A stretch of DNA of 64,000 nt from Turritopsis dohrnii (Eukaryota > Cnidaria > Hydrozoa > Anthoathecata > Oceaniidae): the NCBI GenBank assembly GCA_027922465.2, contig BQMF02000002.1:930001-994000 (forward strand). Direction: 5' to 3'. Within the stretch, counting starts at the first letter, position 1. Each line of letters opens with the position of its first letter. The notes beneath the pieces are model-generated. The model saw only the letters and a program-made list of their open reading frames with translations. It made no database searches and was not told the DNA's origin. The translations under genes were made by a program, and so were the position numbers. Shown here one piece after another: positions 1-9,190 of this stretch.

Positions 1-254
1 ATAACGTACGTTCTTTTTTTTATAAGAGCTTATGTAAAAAAGAAAACGCGTTTCTTCGAAAAAAAAATGTATGTTTTGAATTATAATTTCTTGAAGCCAA
101 AAATGAATTCGAACAGGATAACTGCCTTTTTTTAACTCGATTTTTGAAAACCTTGATGTTCAAAGACAGTACAGAAATCTGATCTGAGCTTATGACACGA
201 AAAACATATCTATTTTCAAGTGCCAAAGTGCATTGATTCAGTACCATATCAATT

Positions 255-880
255 CCTTTATCACTTAAGTGCTAAAATATCAAAGAAAACGTATTTTAAA
301 TGTATGTGATGTAAAACCTTCGAAAATTCGAAAGTCTGCGTTCGTTGATTAGAATTTATATTGAGTTTTTAGTGGGGGACTCGCAGACTCTAAATCGTAG
401 ACTAACTGCCATTTCGGCCGGAGTAGTAGTAGTAGGAGTAGGAGTCCACGGGTGTTTTAATACGGTATTCGCTTTCGCTGCTACCGTAATAAAGTAAAGA
501 AAGGGAGTAATTTGATGAATTCCAGACTGCATCAAATTATTAGTCAGTGTACAAGTCATTCAGATGTCTTAAAAATTAGCCTAAAGCAATTTTCTCAAGG
601 GCTGATGCGGAAATAGTTCAAGCCTAATGGCTTCTAGTTACGGTAGCAGCGAAAGCGAATACCGTATTAAAACACCCTTGGACTACTACTACTACTACTA
701 CTACTCCTCCTCCGGCCGAAATGGCAGTTTAGCCTATGATTTAGAGTCTGCGAGACTCAACTAATAACGCAATGTAAATTCTAATAAAGGAACGCAGCCT
801 TTGGAACTTTCGAAGTTTCTGCATATATCAAACATTTCAAAATAGGTTTCGTTTGATATTTTATCACTTAATAAATTTCT
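255..880. repeat. Fold-back (long inverted repeat) element
   Basis: Two arms, roughly 255-492 and 637-880, are imperfect reverse complements of each other around a spacer of about 144 bases. The inner part of each arm is nearly identical and contains a GTAGTAGTAG / CTACTACTAC microsatellite beside a CGGCCG core and a shared AATACGGTATTCGC stretch. No reading frame of note lies inside. The structure is that of a fold-back or long-TIR non-autonomous DNA element. The spacer segment 556-635 recurs at 8281-8360, so the family is dispersed. No target-site duplication was identified and the ends are approximate. Confidence 0.6.
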
Positions 881-1330
881 TCGTGAAGGAATGGATATTA
901 ATCCATAGGTTTAATAAAATTGGAACTTTTAGTTACTTATGCTAGTAAAAGTACTTTGATATTTGAAATTAGATATGTTTTTCTTGTTAGTAAAACCTCA
1001 GTTCAGATCTTCTTATTACCGTATGCGTTTTTTTTATTTTTTTTTTTTTTTTATTTTATTTTTTTATTTCGCCAATGGATAAAAAAATCTTACAATCTAT
1101 GACCGTAGATAATGGCTGGAGCAAGCAGAAGGCTGAAGTGCCTTTTCACCAAGCCCCGTGTAGTCAGATATATACAAAATAACTAGTTTACTTTCAATAT
1201 ACCTACGAATAATACTACAATATTACATGTCTAAGTAAAAATATTTACAAGCAAGAGGACAGCGTCCGGACTAAGTAACGAAACAAACGAAAAAATCAAC
1301 AAAACGAATATGAATATGAAAAGGGACTGC

Positions 1331-4300
1331 CTAAAAAAATTGGGAAACATCAATGTCATTATTAAGTAACTTTGATTTTACAGATCTTTTGAATTGATTG
1401 AGAGACCGAGAGTTCTTTTCTACATCTCGCAAAATATTGTTCCATAAGGTAGGACCACGATATAGAATGGAGAAAGTGCTTATTTTTAAGCGTTTTTGAG
1501 GGATTTTAAAGTTGTTTTCCGAGTATCTAGTATTATATTTATTGTTAATGATAGAAAATTGTCTATGAAAAATCATTGGGGTTAATTCAAGTTTATTTTT
1601 AAACATAAAAGTTAATATTTGGTATACGTTTAAGTTGTAGATATTTAGGATCCCAAGTTTGGTGAATAAAGGTTTGGAGGGGGTAAATCGATCTACTCCG
1701 AAAATAATCCTGCAAGCGTGCTTTTGTTTGCAGTAAAGTTTCTTAAGCTTTGTTTGGTTAGTACTTGCCCATACTATATTGCAATAGGTTAGGTAACTAT
1801 GTATAAATGAAAAATATAGTAGTTTTAGAGATTTTAAGTTGACATATGGTTTTGCTATACGAAGTATTCCAAGATTTTTAGCTATCTTATTTTGGATAAC
1901 ATTAATATGATTCTTCCATGTTAAGTTTTCATCAAGAAGAACTCCAAGGAATTTGATGAACTTTTCTCTTTTTATCTCATTATTGTTGATTGAGAGAATC
2001 GGTAATTTCAATGGAAGATCATCGACACTTGATGACTTACAAAACAAGACATATTTAGTTTTATTTACATTTAGCGAAAGTTTATTACTTCTAAACCACT
2101 CTTCTATATATTTAAGTTCTTTGTTAACAATGTCAAAGAGTGATTTAATATTTTTGTGCGAAAAAAATAGGTTAGTGTCATCAGCGAAGAGAACAAATTT
2201 TAAGATATTAGATGCTAAGTAAAGATCATTCACATACAATAAAAAAAGTAATGGGCCAAGAATGGACCCTTGGGGTACACCGCATTTTAAAAGTTTAAGA
2301 GGGGTTCTTTTTGTTTCATACGAGACACATTGTTTCCGATCAGTGAGATAATCTTTAAACCATAAGAAATTATTATTACATACACCATAGTGTTTTATTT
2401 TCGATAGAAGAATTTTATGATCTACTGTATCAAACGCCTTCGAAAGATCAATGAAGACTCCTAATGTGTAAAGGTTATTAGTAAAAGTATTACTGAGGTC
2501 ATTTACTAGATTTAATACTGCATGGTCAGTAGAGTGTCCTTTTTGGAATCCGAATTGTTTCTGGTATAGCATGTTGTTGTGGACAAGATGTTTATAGAGT
2601 CTATTGTACATTACACGCTCAAGGATTTTTGAAAAGCAGGGAAGTACAGAAATGGGTCTATAGTTTGAAACATTGGACTCTTCTCCTGCTTTAAAACTTG
2701 GAATAACTTTTGCAATTTTCATACTATTCGGGAATTTCCCTGTATTGAGAGAAAGTCTGAATATATGCAATAGGGGGATTTTGATTATATCGAAGGTTTG
2801 TTGAACAACATTAACACTGATCTCATCAATTCCTGGACTTTTATTGGGTTTAAGACTTTTAAAAGCATCAATTAATTCAGTTTCTGTCAAGTTGGATTCC
2901 TGCATAATGTTACCAAAGTCCTTCAGATAGGACATTGGTGACTTATTGCTGTTGGGAATTTTGTTTGCTAAGTCAACTGCTACTGTTGCGTAAAAATTGT
3001 TAAACGCATTCGCAATTTCCTCTTTGTCATATACAATCTTTTTATTAATTTCAATATAGTTCGGTAAGCTACTTTTTGAAGTATTTGACTTCCCTAAAAT
3101 TTCCTTGATGACTTTCCAACTTTTCTTAGTATTTGCACTATTTTTGATCAATAGTTTTGAGTAATATTCTTTTTTAAAATGTTGCTTAACTTTATCAAAC
3201 AGATTTTTATAAGTTTTATAATTGATTTCATTTTTGTATGTTTTGTTCTTCAGAAATTTTTCGTATAATCTTTGTTTTCTTTTGGATGATTTAAGTAGGC
3301 CAGGTGTCATCCATGGGCTGAGGAGACTTTTCGGCTTTAGGTTGAATTCTTTTACTGGAAAAGCTTTGTCATACTGCACAGAAAACAGCTTTAAAAACAA
3401 GTCATATGCACAATCAACGTCACTGGATTCCTGAATTAGTTCCCAGTTCATCTCGAGGAGAAGATCACGGAAATAGGATATTGATCTTTTTGTGATAGAA
3501 CGTTTAGAAACAGTTGTATTTGTATTCGATGCATCGGTAATGATGTCGTTGATTACCAAAAAGGTTGGAAAATGATCAGTCAAATCAGTCTGTATTACAC
3601 CAGAACATAAACCGTTTTGATTATAATGATTATTCGTAAAAATATTATCAATCAAAGTTGATGTGTTCCTAGTAACTCTTGTTGGTTTATTTATTGTCGG
3701 AATTATGTTATGCTGAAGGATCAAGTTCACGAAATCTTTAACTTTTTTATTTGTATAGTCTAACAAATTTAGGTTTAGGTCACCAGAAATGAAAATATGC
3801 TTGTTTGAGCGACTTACGTGAGAAATATGAGATTTTAAGTGATCTTTGAATAGTTTAAAGTTACCAGCAGGTTGTCTATACATGGTTGTAATGATTGTAT
3901 TTTTACCGCCGCGATTTATGATTTCGACACTTAGAGACTCGCAGTCAGAATTGTTAATTGTTAGATCCTTCCTCATCTTAAAAGAAATGGAATCGTGAAT
4001 AAATACACAAAGACCTCCCCCCTGTTGGTTCTCACCAGCTCGTGCCTGATGAACTACAGAGTAGTTAGGGATTTGAAAATTAGAATCACGCTGTAGCTCT
4101 TCCCCTTTGCACCAAGTTTCCGTGATAGAGATAATTTTAAAGTTATAATCAAGAGTATTCAGCATTGACTTCAAGTTATCAAAGTTCTTGCGCATGCTTC
4201 GAATGTTAATGTTTAATATAGAAAATTTCGTGGAAGTTGAGATTTTTAGCCATTTCGAAAGATTAAAAAGATTAAAACACTCAGTTTCATGATTGTTTTG

Positions 4301-4384
4301 GTTGAAAAAATTTCTGTCTGGATCTGAATCATCATTCAGAGTGATGTGACCAAGCTGGTCAAGTTCAAAAGTTGAATCAGCCAT
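1331..4384 (-). CDS. LINE ORF2: apurinic endonuclease-like / reverse transcriptase protein
   Basis: A 1,017-residue ORF starting at a true ATG (4382-4384). The N-terminal third is an exonuclease-endonuclease-phosphatase fold nuclease: the catalytic Glu lies in ITETW, followed by the YRQP and GDLNLN motifs and TDHFP near its end. The middle is a reverse transcriptase with NYRPISVLP, QFGFQKGHST, DLSKAFDTVDH, GVPQGSILGPLLF and the catalytic FADDT (about residue 732). The C-terminus has the conserved YNTR and GPTLWN signatures of CR1/L2-type elements. The enzyme would nick chromosomal DNA and reverse-transcribe the element RNA in place. It is uninterrupted and so possibly functional. Confidence 0.9.
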   Translation of the reverse strand: MADSTFELDQLGHITLNDDSDPDRNFFNQNNHETECFNLFNLSKWLKISTSTKFSILNINIRSMRKNFDNLKSMLNTLDYNFKIISITETWCKGEELQRDSNFQIPNYSVVHQARAGENQQGGGLCVFIHDSISFKMRKDLTINNSDCESLSVEIINRGGKNTIITTMYRQPAGNFKLFKDHLKSHISHVSRSNKHIFISGDLNLNLLDYTNKKVKDFVNLILQHNIIPTINKPTRVTRNTSTLIDNIFTNNHYNQNGLCSGVIQTDLTDHFPTFLVINDIITDASNTNTTVSKRSITKRSISYFRDLLLEMNWELIQESSDVDCAYDLFLKLFSVQYDKAFPVKEFNLKPKSLLSPWMTPGLLKSSKRKQRLYEKFLKNKTYKNEINYKTYKNLFDKVKQHFKKEYYSKLLIKNSANTKKSWKVIKEILGKSNTSKSSLPNYIEINKKIVYDKEEIANAFNNFYATVAVDLANKIPNSNKSPMSYLKDFGNIMQESNLTETELIDAFKSLKPNKSPGIDEISVNVVQQTFDIIKIPLLHIFRLSLNTGKFPNSMKIAKVIPSFKAGEESNVSNYRPISVLPCFSKILERVMYNRLYKHLVHNNMLYQKQFGFQKGHSTDHAVLNLVNDLSNTFTNNLYTLGVFIDLSKAFDTVDHKILLSKIKHYGVCNNNFLWFKDYLTDRKQCVSYETKRTPLKLLKCGVPQGSILGPLLFLLYVNDLYLASNILKFVLFADDTNLFFSHKNIKSLFDIVNKELKYIEEWFRSNKLSLNVNKTKYVLFCKSSSVDDLPLKLPILSINNNEIKREKFIKFLGVLLDENLTWKNHINVIQNKIAKNLGILRIAKPYVNLKSLKLLYFSFIHSYLTYCNIVWASTNQTKLKKLYCKQKHACRIIFGVDRFTPSKPLFTKLGILNIYNLNVYQILTFMFKNKLELTPMIFHRQFSIINNKYNTRYSENNFKIPQKRLKISTFSILYRGPTLWNNILRDVEKNSRSLNQFKRSVKSKLLNNDIDVSQFF

Positions 4385-4420
4385 TTAAACGTAGAAATCA
4401 ATCCTGAATAATCTCAAAAC

Positions 4421-5050
4421 TTAACTATTTATTTTAATTATTTTATCATATTTTAGTCGAAAACGTTCACCTCTTTCTCTTCGATCTTTAACGCTGTCCC
4501 ATAATCTTCTCCTTATCGCAACTGTCTCTCTCGAAAAATCTTCATATACATAAATAGCCATTCCTTTTAGCTTCTTTCCTTCCCGTAGAATTCTTTCCTT
4601 ATCTTTGTAGTCCAGCAGCTTTAGAACAATTGTTCGCGGACTACCGTCGTCTTTTCTCTTGCCTGTCCGATGCGCCCTTTCAATTTTCACATTGTCGACC
4701 CCAAGACTGTCGGAGAACATCTTCAACACCTTTTCTTCGCAATCCTGCCAGCTTTCTTGCTCACTTTCTTTTATTCCGTCAACTCTTAGGTTGTTTCTCC
4801 TTGTCCGATCTTCCAATTTTCTGTATTCGTCCTTCGCGCTTTTGACTTCCTTCTCCAATTCTTCTATTCGATAATTTGTTTGGTTACATTTATTATTAAA
4901 GTTTTCGTCTTGAAAATTTATCGTGCTTTTTAAATCATCAATATCCTTTTCCATGCTTCCAATTCTTTCATTTGTTGTTGTCAGGGATTTCTCAAGTTTT
5001 TCAATTCTCGAATTTAACAGCGTGAAGTTTGCGCGTACTTGATAAAACAT
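4421..5050 (-). CDS. LINE ORF1 protein, coiled-coil RNA-binding type
   Basis: About 209 codons from the ATG at 5048-5050, ending 36 bases before ORF2. A heptad-rich coiled coil (SRIEKLEKSL... onwards) is followed by a domain with the RRNNLRVDGI, IERAHRTG and PRTIVLK signatures typical of LINE ORF1 proteins of the L1 ORF1p / Transposase_22 kind, which trimerise and bind the element RNA. The frame stays open further upstream, with another ATG at 5150-5152. That extension is encoded by the tandem repeat and gives a repetitive Trp/Val/Gly string, so I prefer the downstream start. Confidence 0.7.
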   Translation of the reverse strand: MFYQVRANFTLLNSRIEKLEKSLTTTNERIGSMEKDIDDLKSTINFQDENFNNKCNQTNYRIEELEKEVKSAKDEYRKLEDRTRRNNLRVDGIKESEQESWQDCEEKVLKMFSDSLGVDNVKIERAHRTGKRKDDGSPRTIVLKLLDYKDKERILREGKKLKGMAIYVYEDFSRETVAIRRRLWDSVKDRRERGERFRLKYDKIIKINS

Positions 5051-5175
5051 GAACCGACCAGAACCAACCAGAACCGACCAGAACCCAGCAGGAACCGACC
5101 AGAACCCAGCAGGAACCCACCAAGAACCGACCAGAACCCAGTAGAGACCCATCAATACAGACCCTGCAAACGGGA
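5049..5175. repeat. GAACCGACCAGAACCCAGCA minisatellite at the LINE 5' end
   Basis: Tandem degenerate units built from GAACCGACCAGAACC and CAGCAGGAACC (plus-strand reading) sit just upstream of LINE ORF1. The same sequence occurs in opposite orientation at about 5940-6032, together with flanking GGGTCCCGTTTGCAGGGTC and ATGTTTTAT segments. Its position upstream of ORF1 resembles the tandem monomers that act as promoters in some LINEs; that role is inferred only. Confidence 0.7.
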
Positions 5176-5399
5176 CCCTAAAAATCAAAGGCGAGACCCA
5201 GGACCCAGGACTCAAACAATTCTCTTGAAAAGATATATATTAACACACAGCCTTTTATTTTTAATGAGAAAATGATTTGACACTTTTTGTTAAAAGAAGT
5301 ATTGATTAACATTTACATTATCACACGTGGCTCCAGCTTTGAAGTTAACAAGAAAGAATTCACAGTTCTCCGAGCTGCAATTGTATAAGGGAGAAAGGA

Positions 5400-5935
5400 T
5401 CTGAATCTGGTGTGTCCCACCTATCACATATAGGCTCCCTGGTCTTGGGTCCCACCTGTTGTATGTAGGGTTGGGAGTCCCGATTCCCGGATCCCACTTT
5501 TCCAGTGTAGGCCTTTTACCACGTTACAAAAAATCACCCACACGATTATTTAAGTAAGTAGTGCACAAATAAATTTTAATACTTCACAATATCACACTGG
5601 TGATATTGGTGACTGGTGTCTAGGAAATTACTGCACTTTCAAATAGATCCACTTTGCAAAGCTGAAAAACTACATTGAAATACATTATTACGCAACTCGA
5701 CACAATCAAGAGAATTGTTTGTTTAGAGAATTTTTGTGCACACTTCGGCACCCATATCCCGGGTCTGACTTTTGATTTGAGAGTCCTGGGTCCTGGGTCC
5801 CACCTTTGATGTAAAGATCCCTGGTCCCACCCTTGATTTTAGGGTCTCGGGTCTCGGGTCTCGGGTCCCACTTTTGATTTTAGTGTCGCAGGACGCGGCT
5901 CCCACCTTTGATTTTATGGTCCTGGGTCCCGTTTG
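5400..5935. repeat. GGGTCCCACCTTTGATTTTAG-type degenerate tandem repeat
   Basis: This stretch contains repeated units of the form GGGTCCCACCTTTGATTTTAGGG, with short internal expansions such as GGGTCTC three times in a row. Similar GGGTCC-rich sequence also borders the LINE 5' end at about 5180-5215 in the opposite orientation. No credible gene is present; short ORFs through it are repeat-encoded. Confidence 0.55.
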
Positions 5936-6060
5936 CAGGGTCCGTATTGGTATGTCTCTGCTGGGTTCTGGTCGGTTCTTGGTGGGTTCTGGTCGGTTCC
6001 TGCTGGGTTCTGGTCGGTTCTGGTCGGTTCATGTTTTATAAAGTACGAAGTTTGCGCTTA
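5908..6060 (+). repeat. Inverted partial copy of the LINE 5' region
   Basis: This segment is the reverse complement counterpart of about 5033-5190: GGTCCTGGGTCCCGTTTGCA, then the TGGGTTCTGGTCGG minisatellite, then ATGTTTTATAAAGTACG. Similarity stops just after this, so ORF1 is not continued. It looks like a head-to-head fragment of a second LINE copy, separated by the 5.2-5.9 kb repeat block. Confidence 0.55.
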
Positions 6061-7785
6061 TTATTTTTGTCAAATTTTCTTCTTGTTTTTGTAATAAATT
6101 CTTCATCATCTTCTCGACATTTTCCATATTTAATTCCATTATAATTATAGTAATAAGTAGTAATAACAAGTATAGTAATTTTAAATTTAGTTAAATCGTA
6201 ATTTTGAAAAAAAAAACACGTCTGTACTCAATGTGTGATCTGAACAGGGCTAGTTTCCACTTTAATGAAAATATTCTTGTTCAAGATAATGAAGGTCGAG
6301 ATAATCAAGATAATGAAGGTCGAGAAAAAGCTTTCTGGACTGTCTTTGTGCAATAATAAGGCTTTTAAAGATCTGGTTCAAAACAGCAGTTATTTGTTCG
6401 AATTCAATTTTGATTTTATTTTTAAAAACATATTTTTTTTCGAAGAAGCGCGTTTTTTTTGTTTTTTCAATTTCCGCGCTTTTAAGCGTAGGAAATTGTT
6501 TGGTTTACACATTCTATCTGTCTATGTAACAGTTTTTTGCCGTTTTCGGAAAGTCCGTTCGGATTTCGGATTGTTTGTTTATTCAGAATAGTTAATGACA
6601 GACCGAAAACGCTATGCTAAATGTAATACAAAAAGGCCTCTATCAATATTAATTCATAAAAATATTAACTTTTTTATACTTTTGAAATATTTTTAGAAGT
6701 TATTTTAGCCGTGTTATGTTGAAAACTTTCCAATTCAATCTTTAAAATTTTTATTATCAAGTCAGTAAAATATGCACACCAAGCACGTGAAAAGTTTTCC
6801 AACCGATTTCGTTTATGTTTTGAGGAAGTTGTTGAAGTAACTTCGTAGAAGCTTTGAAGAAGAATTTTAAGACTTCTTTCCTGTCTTTATCTACTATTGC
6901 AATCGAAATATTATCATGAGAACATTACTTATGGAGGAAATATTGATGTTAAGCTGACTCTGGGAAAGATTCTTGAAAAAGAAGATGAAGGTTTGATAAT
7001 AAACAAAAACGTGCTGTGAAAAACCTTCAGTATCACAGCAGAAATGTATGAAGTATCAGCATTACTGGTGAATACGTCCATCCATAAATGCATGAAGCAT
7101 TCTCCTTCATTTAATAAATATTACACTGAAGTTGAAGATATTGAAAAAAAGTAAACAAATGAAATTGTCATAAAGCACAAATTACTTCACTTGTTAATGA
7201 GTTGATCCAAACTGCCTACATACCCTGACACATACTGAATAAACATCATGCGCAAGATATTGGCGAACGATATGTCTAATAAAACTGTTTTTTGGCTCCG
7301 AAACGTCATAGTGAATTGAAAAGTGGTTGACATTAAGTTTAATAAATTAAAGAAATTTGAAATTTGTAATTTGTGGAATTCCAAATTATTAGTCACTGTA
7401 CGTAGCTCGGTCAAGTTATCACTGTCTGAGACTCATTAGTGTTACATTCACATTGGAAAAGATGACATCATTCAAAATAATCAAGATTTTTTCCACTGCA
7501 AACCACTCGATGGAGGCACAATGATTTAGTTTGGGATATATATATACAATGTCATGAAACAAACTTTGGATGATGATTAGAATCCACCCAATAATTATAT
7601 ACATACAATGTGATCACTAAAACCTTGTGTAAATTTGGAGTGTAATATGTTCTAGGATAATATCATGTTTGAAAAGAACATTGCAATACAGATCCTAGCA
7701 AAGTTTTAATTGTGTCATTTGTCTTTTCGTGCACATTTGTGTTACTTATAAGTACCATGAAAAGACTCAAGTGGTAATATGCATA
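6061..7785. other. Intergenic sequence without recognisable genes
   Basis: AT-rich sequence with only short, unconvincing ORFs on both strands. One local duplication of a 20-odd base unit (GATAATGAAGGTCGAGA) is seen at about 6284-6325. Nothing else was recognised. Confidence 0.5.
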
Positions 7786-7949
7786 CAGTAGTGGATCTAG
7801 AGGGTAGTCGCAACTTGTGGAGAAGCGCATTAACATATTGTGAATTAAATTTATATTATCAATGGGATTATTTGAACGTTTTTCTTTTATTTTTGTTATT
7901 GCTAACACTCTCCAACACAAGTTGCGACTTACCTCTGGATCTGCCACTG
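7786..7949. mobile_element. Small hAT-like MITE
   Basis: A 164-base element with imperfect inverted ends. The left end reads CAGTAGTGGATCTAGAGG and the right end, reversed, reads CAGTGGCAGATCCAGAGG, both followed by a shared AGTCGCAACTTGTG. CAG-starting ends of this form are common in hAT-type non-autonomous elements. Flanking 8-mers do not match, so no target-site duplication is claimed. Confidence 0.55.
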
Positions 7950-8280
7950 GCAGGTTTAGTAGAGATAGATTTTCTTATTGCATGTGATACTGATTTTAGT
8001 TATAAACAATATAATTTTTGTCTTCTTGTAATCCTGTTATCTGTCATATGTTAAAATCTTTGAAATGCCCAAGTTTAACCTATTTTAAATCATTTTGTTG
8101 TAATAGATGTTATAGTGTTGAGGTCAATACAATTGTGAAAGTCTTCAATCCATACAGCTTCTTTTTTCAACTGATTTTGGTTCACTTCTATTAATATCAT
8201 TTTATTCTCCATGTGAACCATAAGTCATATTTGGAGATGGTGATAGACCTGTTCTCACATAAGCAACAAGAAAAGAATGG

Positions 8281-8372
8281 ATAGTCATTCAGATATCTTG
8301 AAAATTCGGCTAAAGCAATTTCCTCTAGGCCTGATGCGGAAATTGTTCAAGCCATGAGGCTTCTAGTTTTTT
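8281..8372 (+). repeat. Second copy of the dispersed repeat seen at 556-640
   Basis: AGTCATTCAGAT, TAAAGCAATTT, CTGATGCGGAAAT and GGCTTCTAGTT occur in the same order and spacing as in the spacer of the 0.25-0.9 kb fold-back element. Downstream, ACATAAGCTCTTAT resembles the reverse complement of bases 10-30 of the window. This points to a dispersed repeat family of unknown class. Confidence 0.5.
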
Positions 8373-9046
8373 ACTACATAAGCTCTTATGAAAAAAGACG
8401 TTCAAAAAATTACGTTACACAACTCACGCATGTATAATTCTTTTGTCTTTTAATAAATCAATTTGCTGGTGTTTTATGATTAAACCCTATTTACACTAGC
8501 TAATCATTTAAAATATTTCGTTTATGCCTGTTTTCCACGAGTGAGATTTCGCTAAAAACAAACTTTAAAGAACTTTTTAGAATTTTAAGTAAAATTTTGA
8601 AAGCTACTGTGTGACAAGTGAAGTTGCTGCTACCGTTTTTTTGCGCCATCTGGCTCTTGTTAAAATTAAAATACGAAGCTTTTCATGTCTAAGCACATCA
8701 TCAGGTAAAAAATCAGAAAATAATTTGACGAACTCTCGCTCCAGTCACGTGCATGACAAATCGACCAATCAGGAACCAAGGCTATTTCGAATTCTCAGAA
8801 TTTTTTGTTTACGAGTGAAATCTGATATCGGACACATGACTGCGTGCTGCAGAAATGCATCAGCGAGTTCTGGTTGTGTGAACGTTTCAAATTTTTTGGA
8901 AAGAAAAGAAAACGATGATTCAAGTTTGTTTTATAATAATGTTGTGATATATATATACTGGATTTTTATTTACTCTGTTTGTGGAAAAATCTCATTTGAT
9001 GGAGCCAGGTATACTGATGTTATTTTAGTATTTCGGTATTTATATA
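8373..9046 (+). promoter_or_regulatory. Upstream region of the sacsin gene
   Basis: About 670 bases before the proposed sacsin start. A 147-codon ORF (8611-9054) runs through here but is not in frame with the sacsin exons and shows no recognisable domain; it is probably 5' UTR or promoter sequence. A TATATAATG context overlaps the start codon. No promoter element can be assigned with confidence. Confidence 0.3.
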
Positions 9047-9190
9047 ATGTCTAAAAAAGTTAAAGCAAATAAAAATCTACACTCTTTAGCAAGAAAAAAG
9101 CGAAAAATTGATGGGTTTAAACGTAAAACACTTCTGGAAGAGATACGAAGTATTATTCAGACTTATCCTGACGATGGACAAATTTTCAAG
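9047..9190 (+). CDS. SACS: Sacsin coding exon 1
   Basis: Forty-eight codons from ATG 9047 to the donor AAG|GTAAAA. The N-terminus is short and Lys-rich (about 25 residues), then enters repeat 1 (LLEEIRSIIQTYPDDGQIFK). The exon ends exactly before the ATPase N-box. No ubiquitin-like domain is encoded; an upstream exon supplying one was not found in 8.4-9.0 kb. Confidence 0.75.

Larger units (their letters stand above)
1027..5230 (-). mobile_element. Full-length CR1/L2-like LINE retrotransposon, apparently intact
   Basis: A minus-strand non-LTR retrotransposon. It has an ORF1 with a coiled coil, a 36-base gap, a 1,017-codon uninterrupted ORF2 (endonuclease plus reverse transcriptase), a 3' UTR of about 250 bases, and an A-rich tail (seen as the T-rich run at about 1027-1070 on the plus strand). 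The 5' part is a minisatellite-like tract at about 5049-5175. Neither ORF contains a stop or frameshift, so the copy looks young. The exact 5' end and target-site duplication were not resolved. Assignment to the CR1/L2 group rests on the endonuclease and RT motifs and the general layout. Confidence 0.8.

Noticed and set aside
5908..6144. 78-codon ORF with Trp/Val/Gly repeats
   Set aside because: Encoded by the minisatellite; no independent evidence for a protein.
8611..9054. 147-codon plus-strand ORF just before the sacsin start
   Set aside because: It overlaps the sacsin ATG in another frame, has no recognisable domain, and reads like chance coding through AT-rich upstream sequence.
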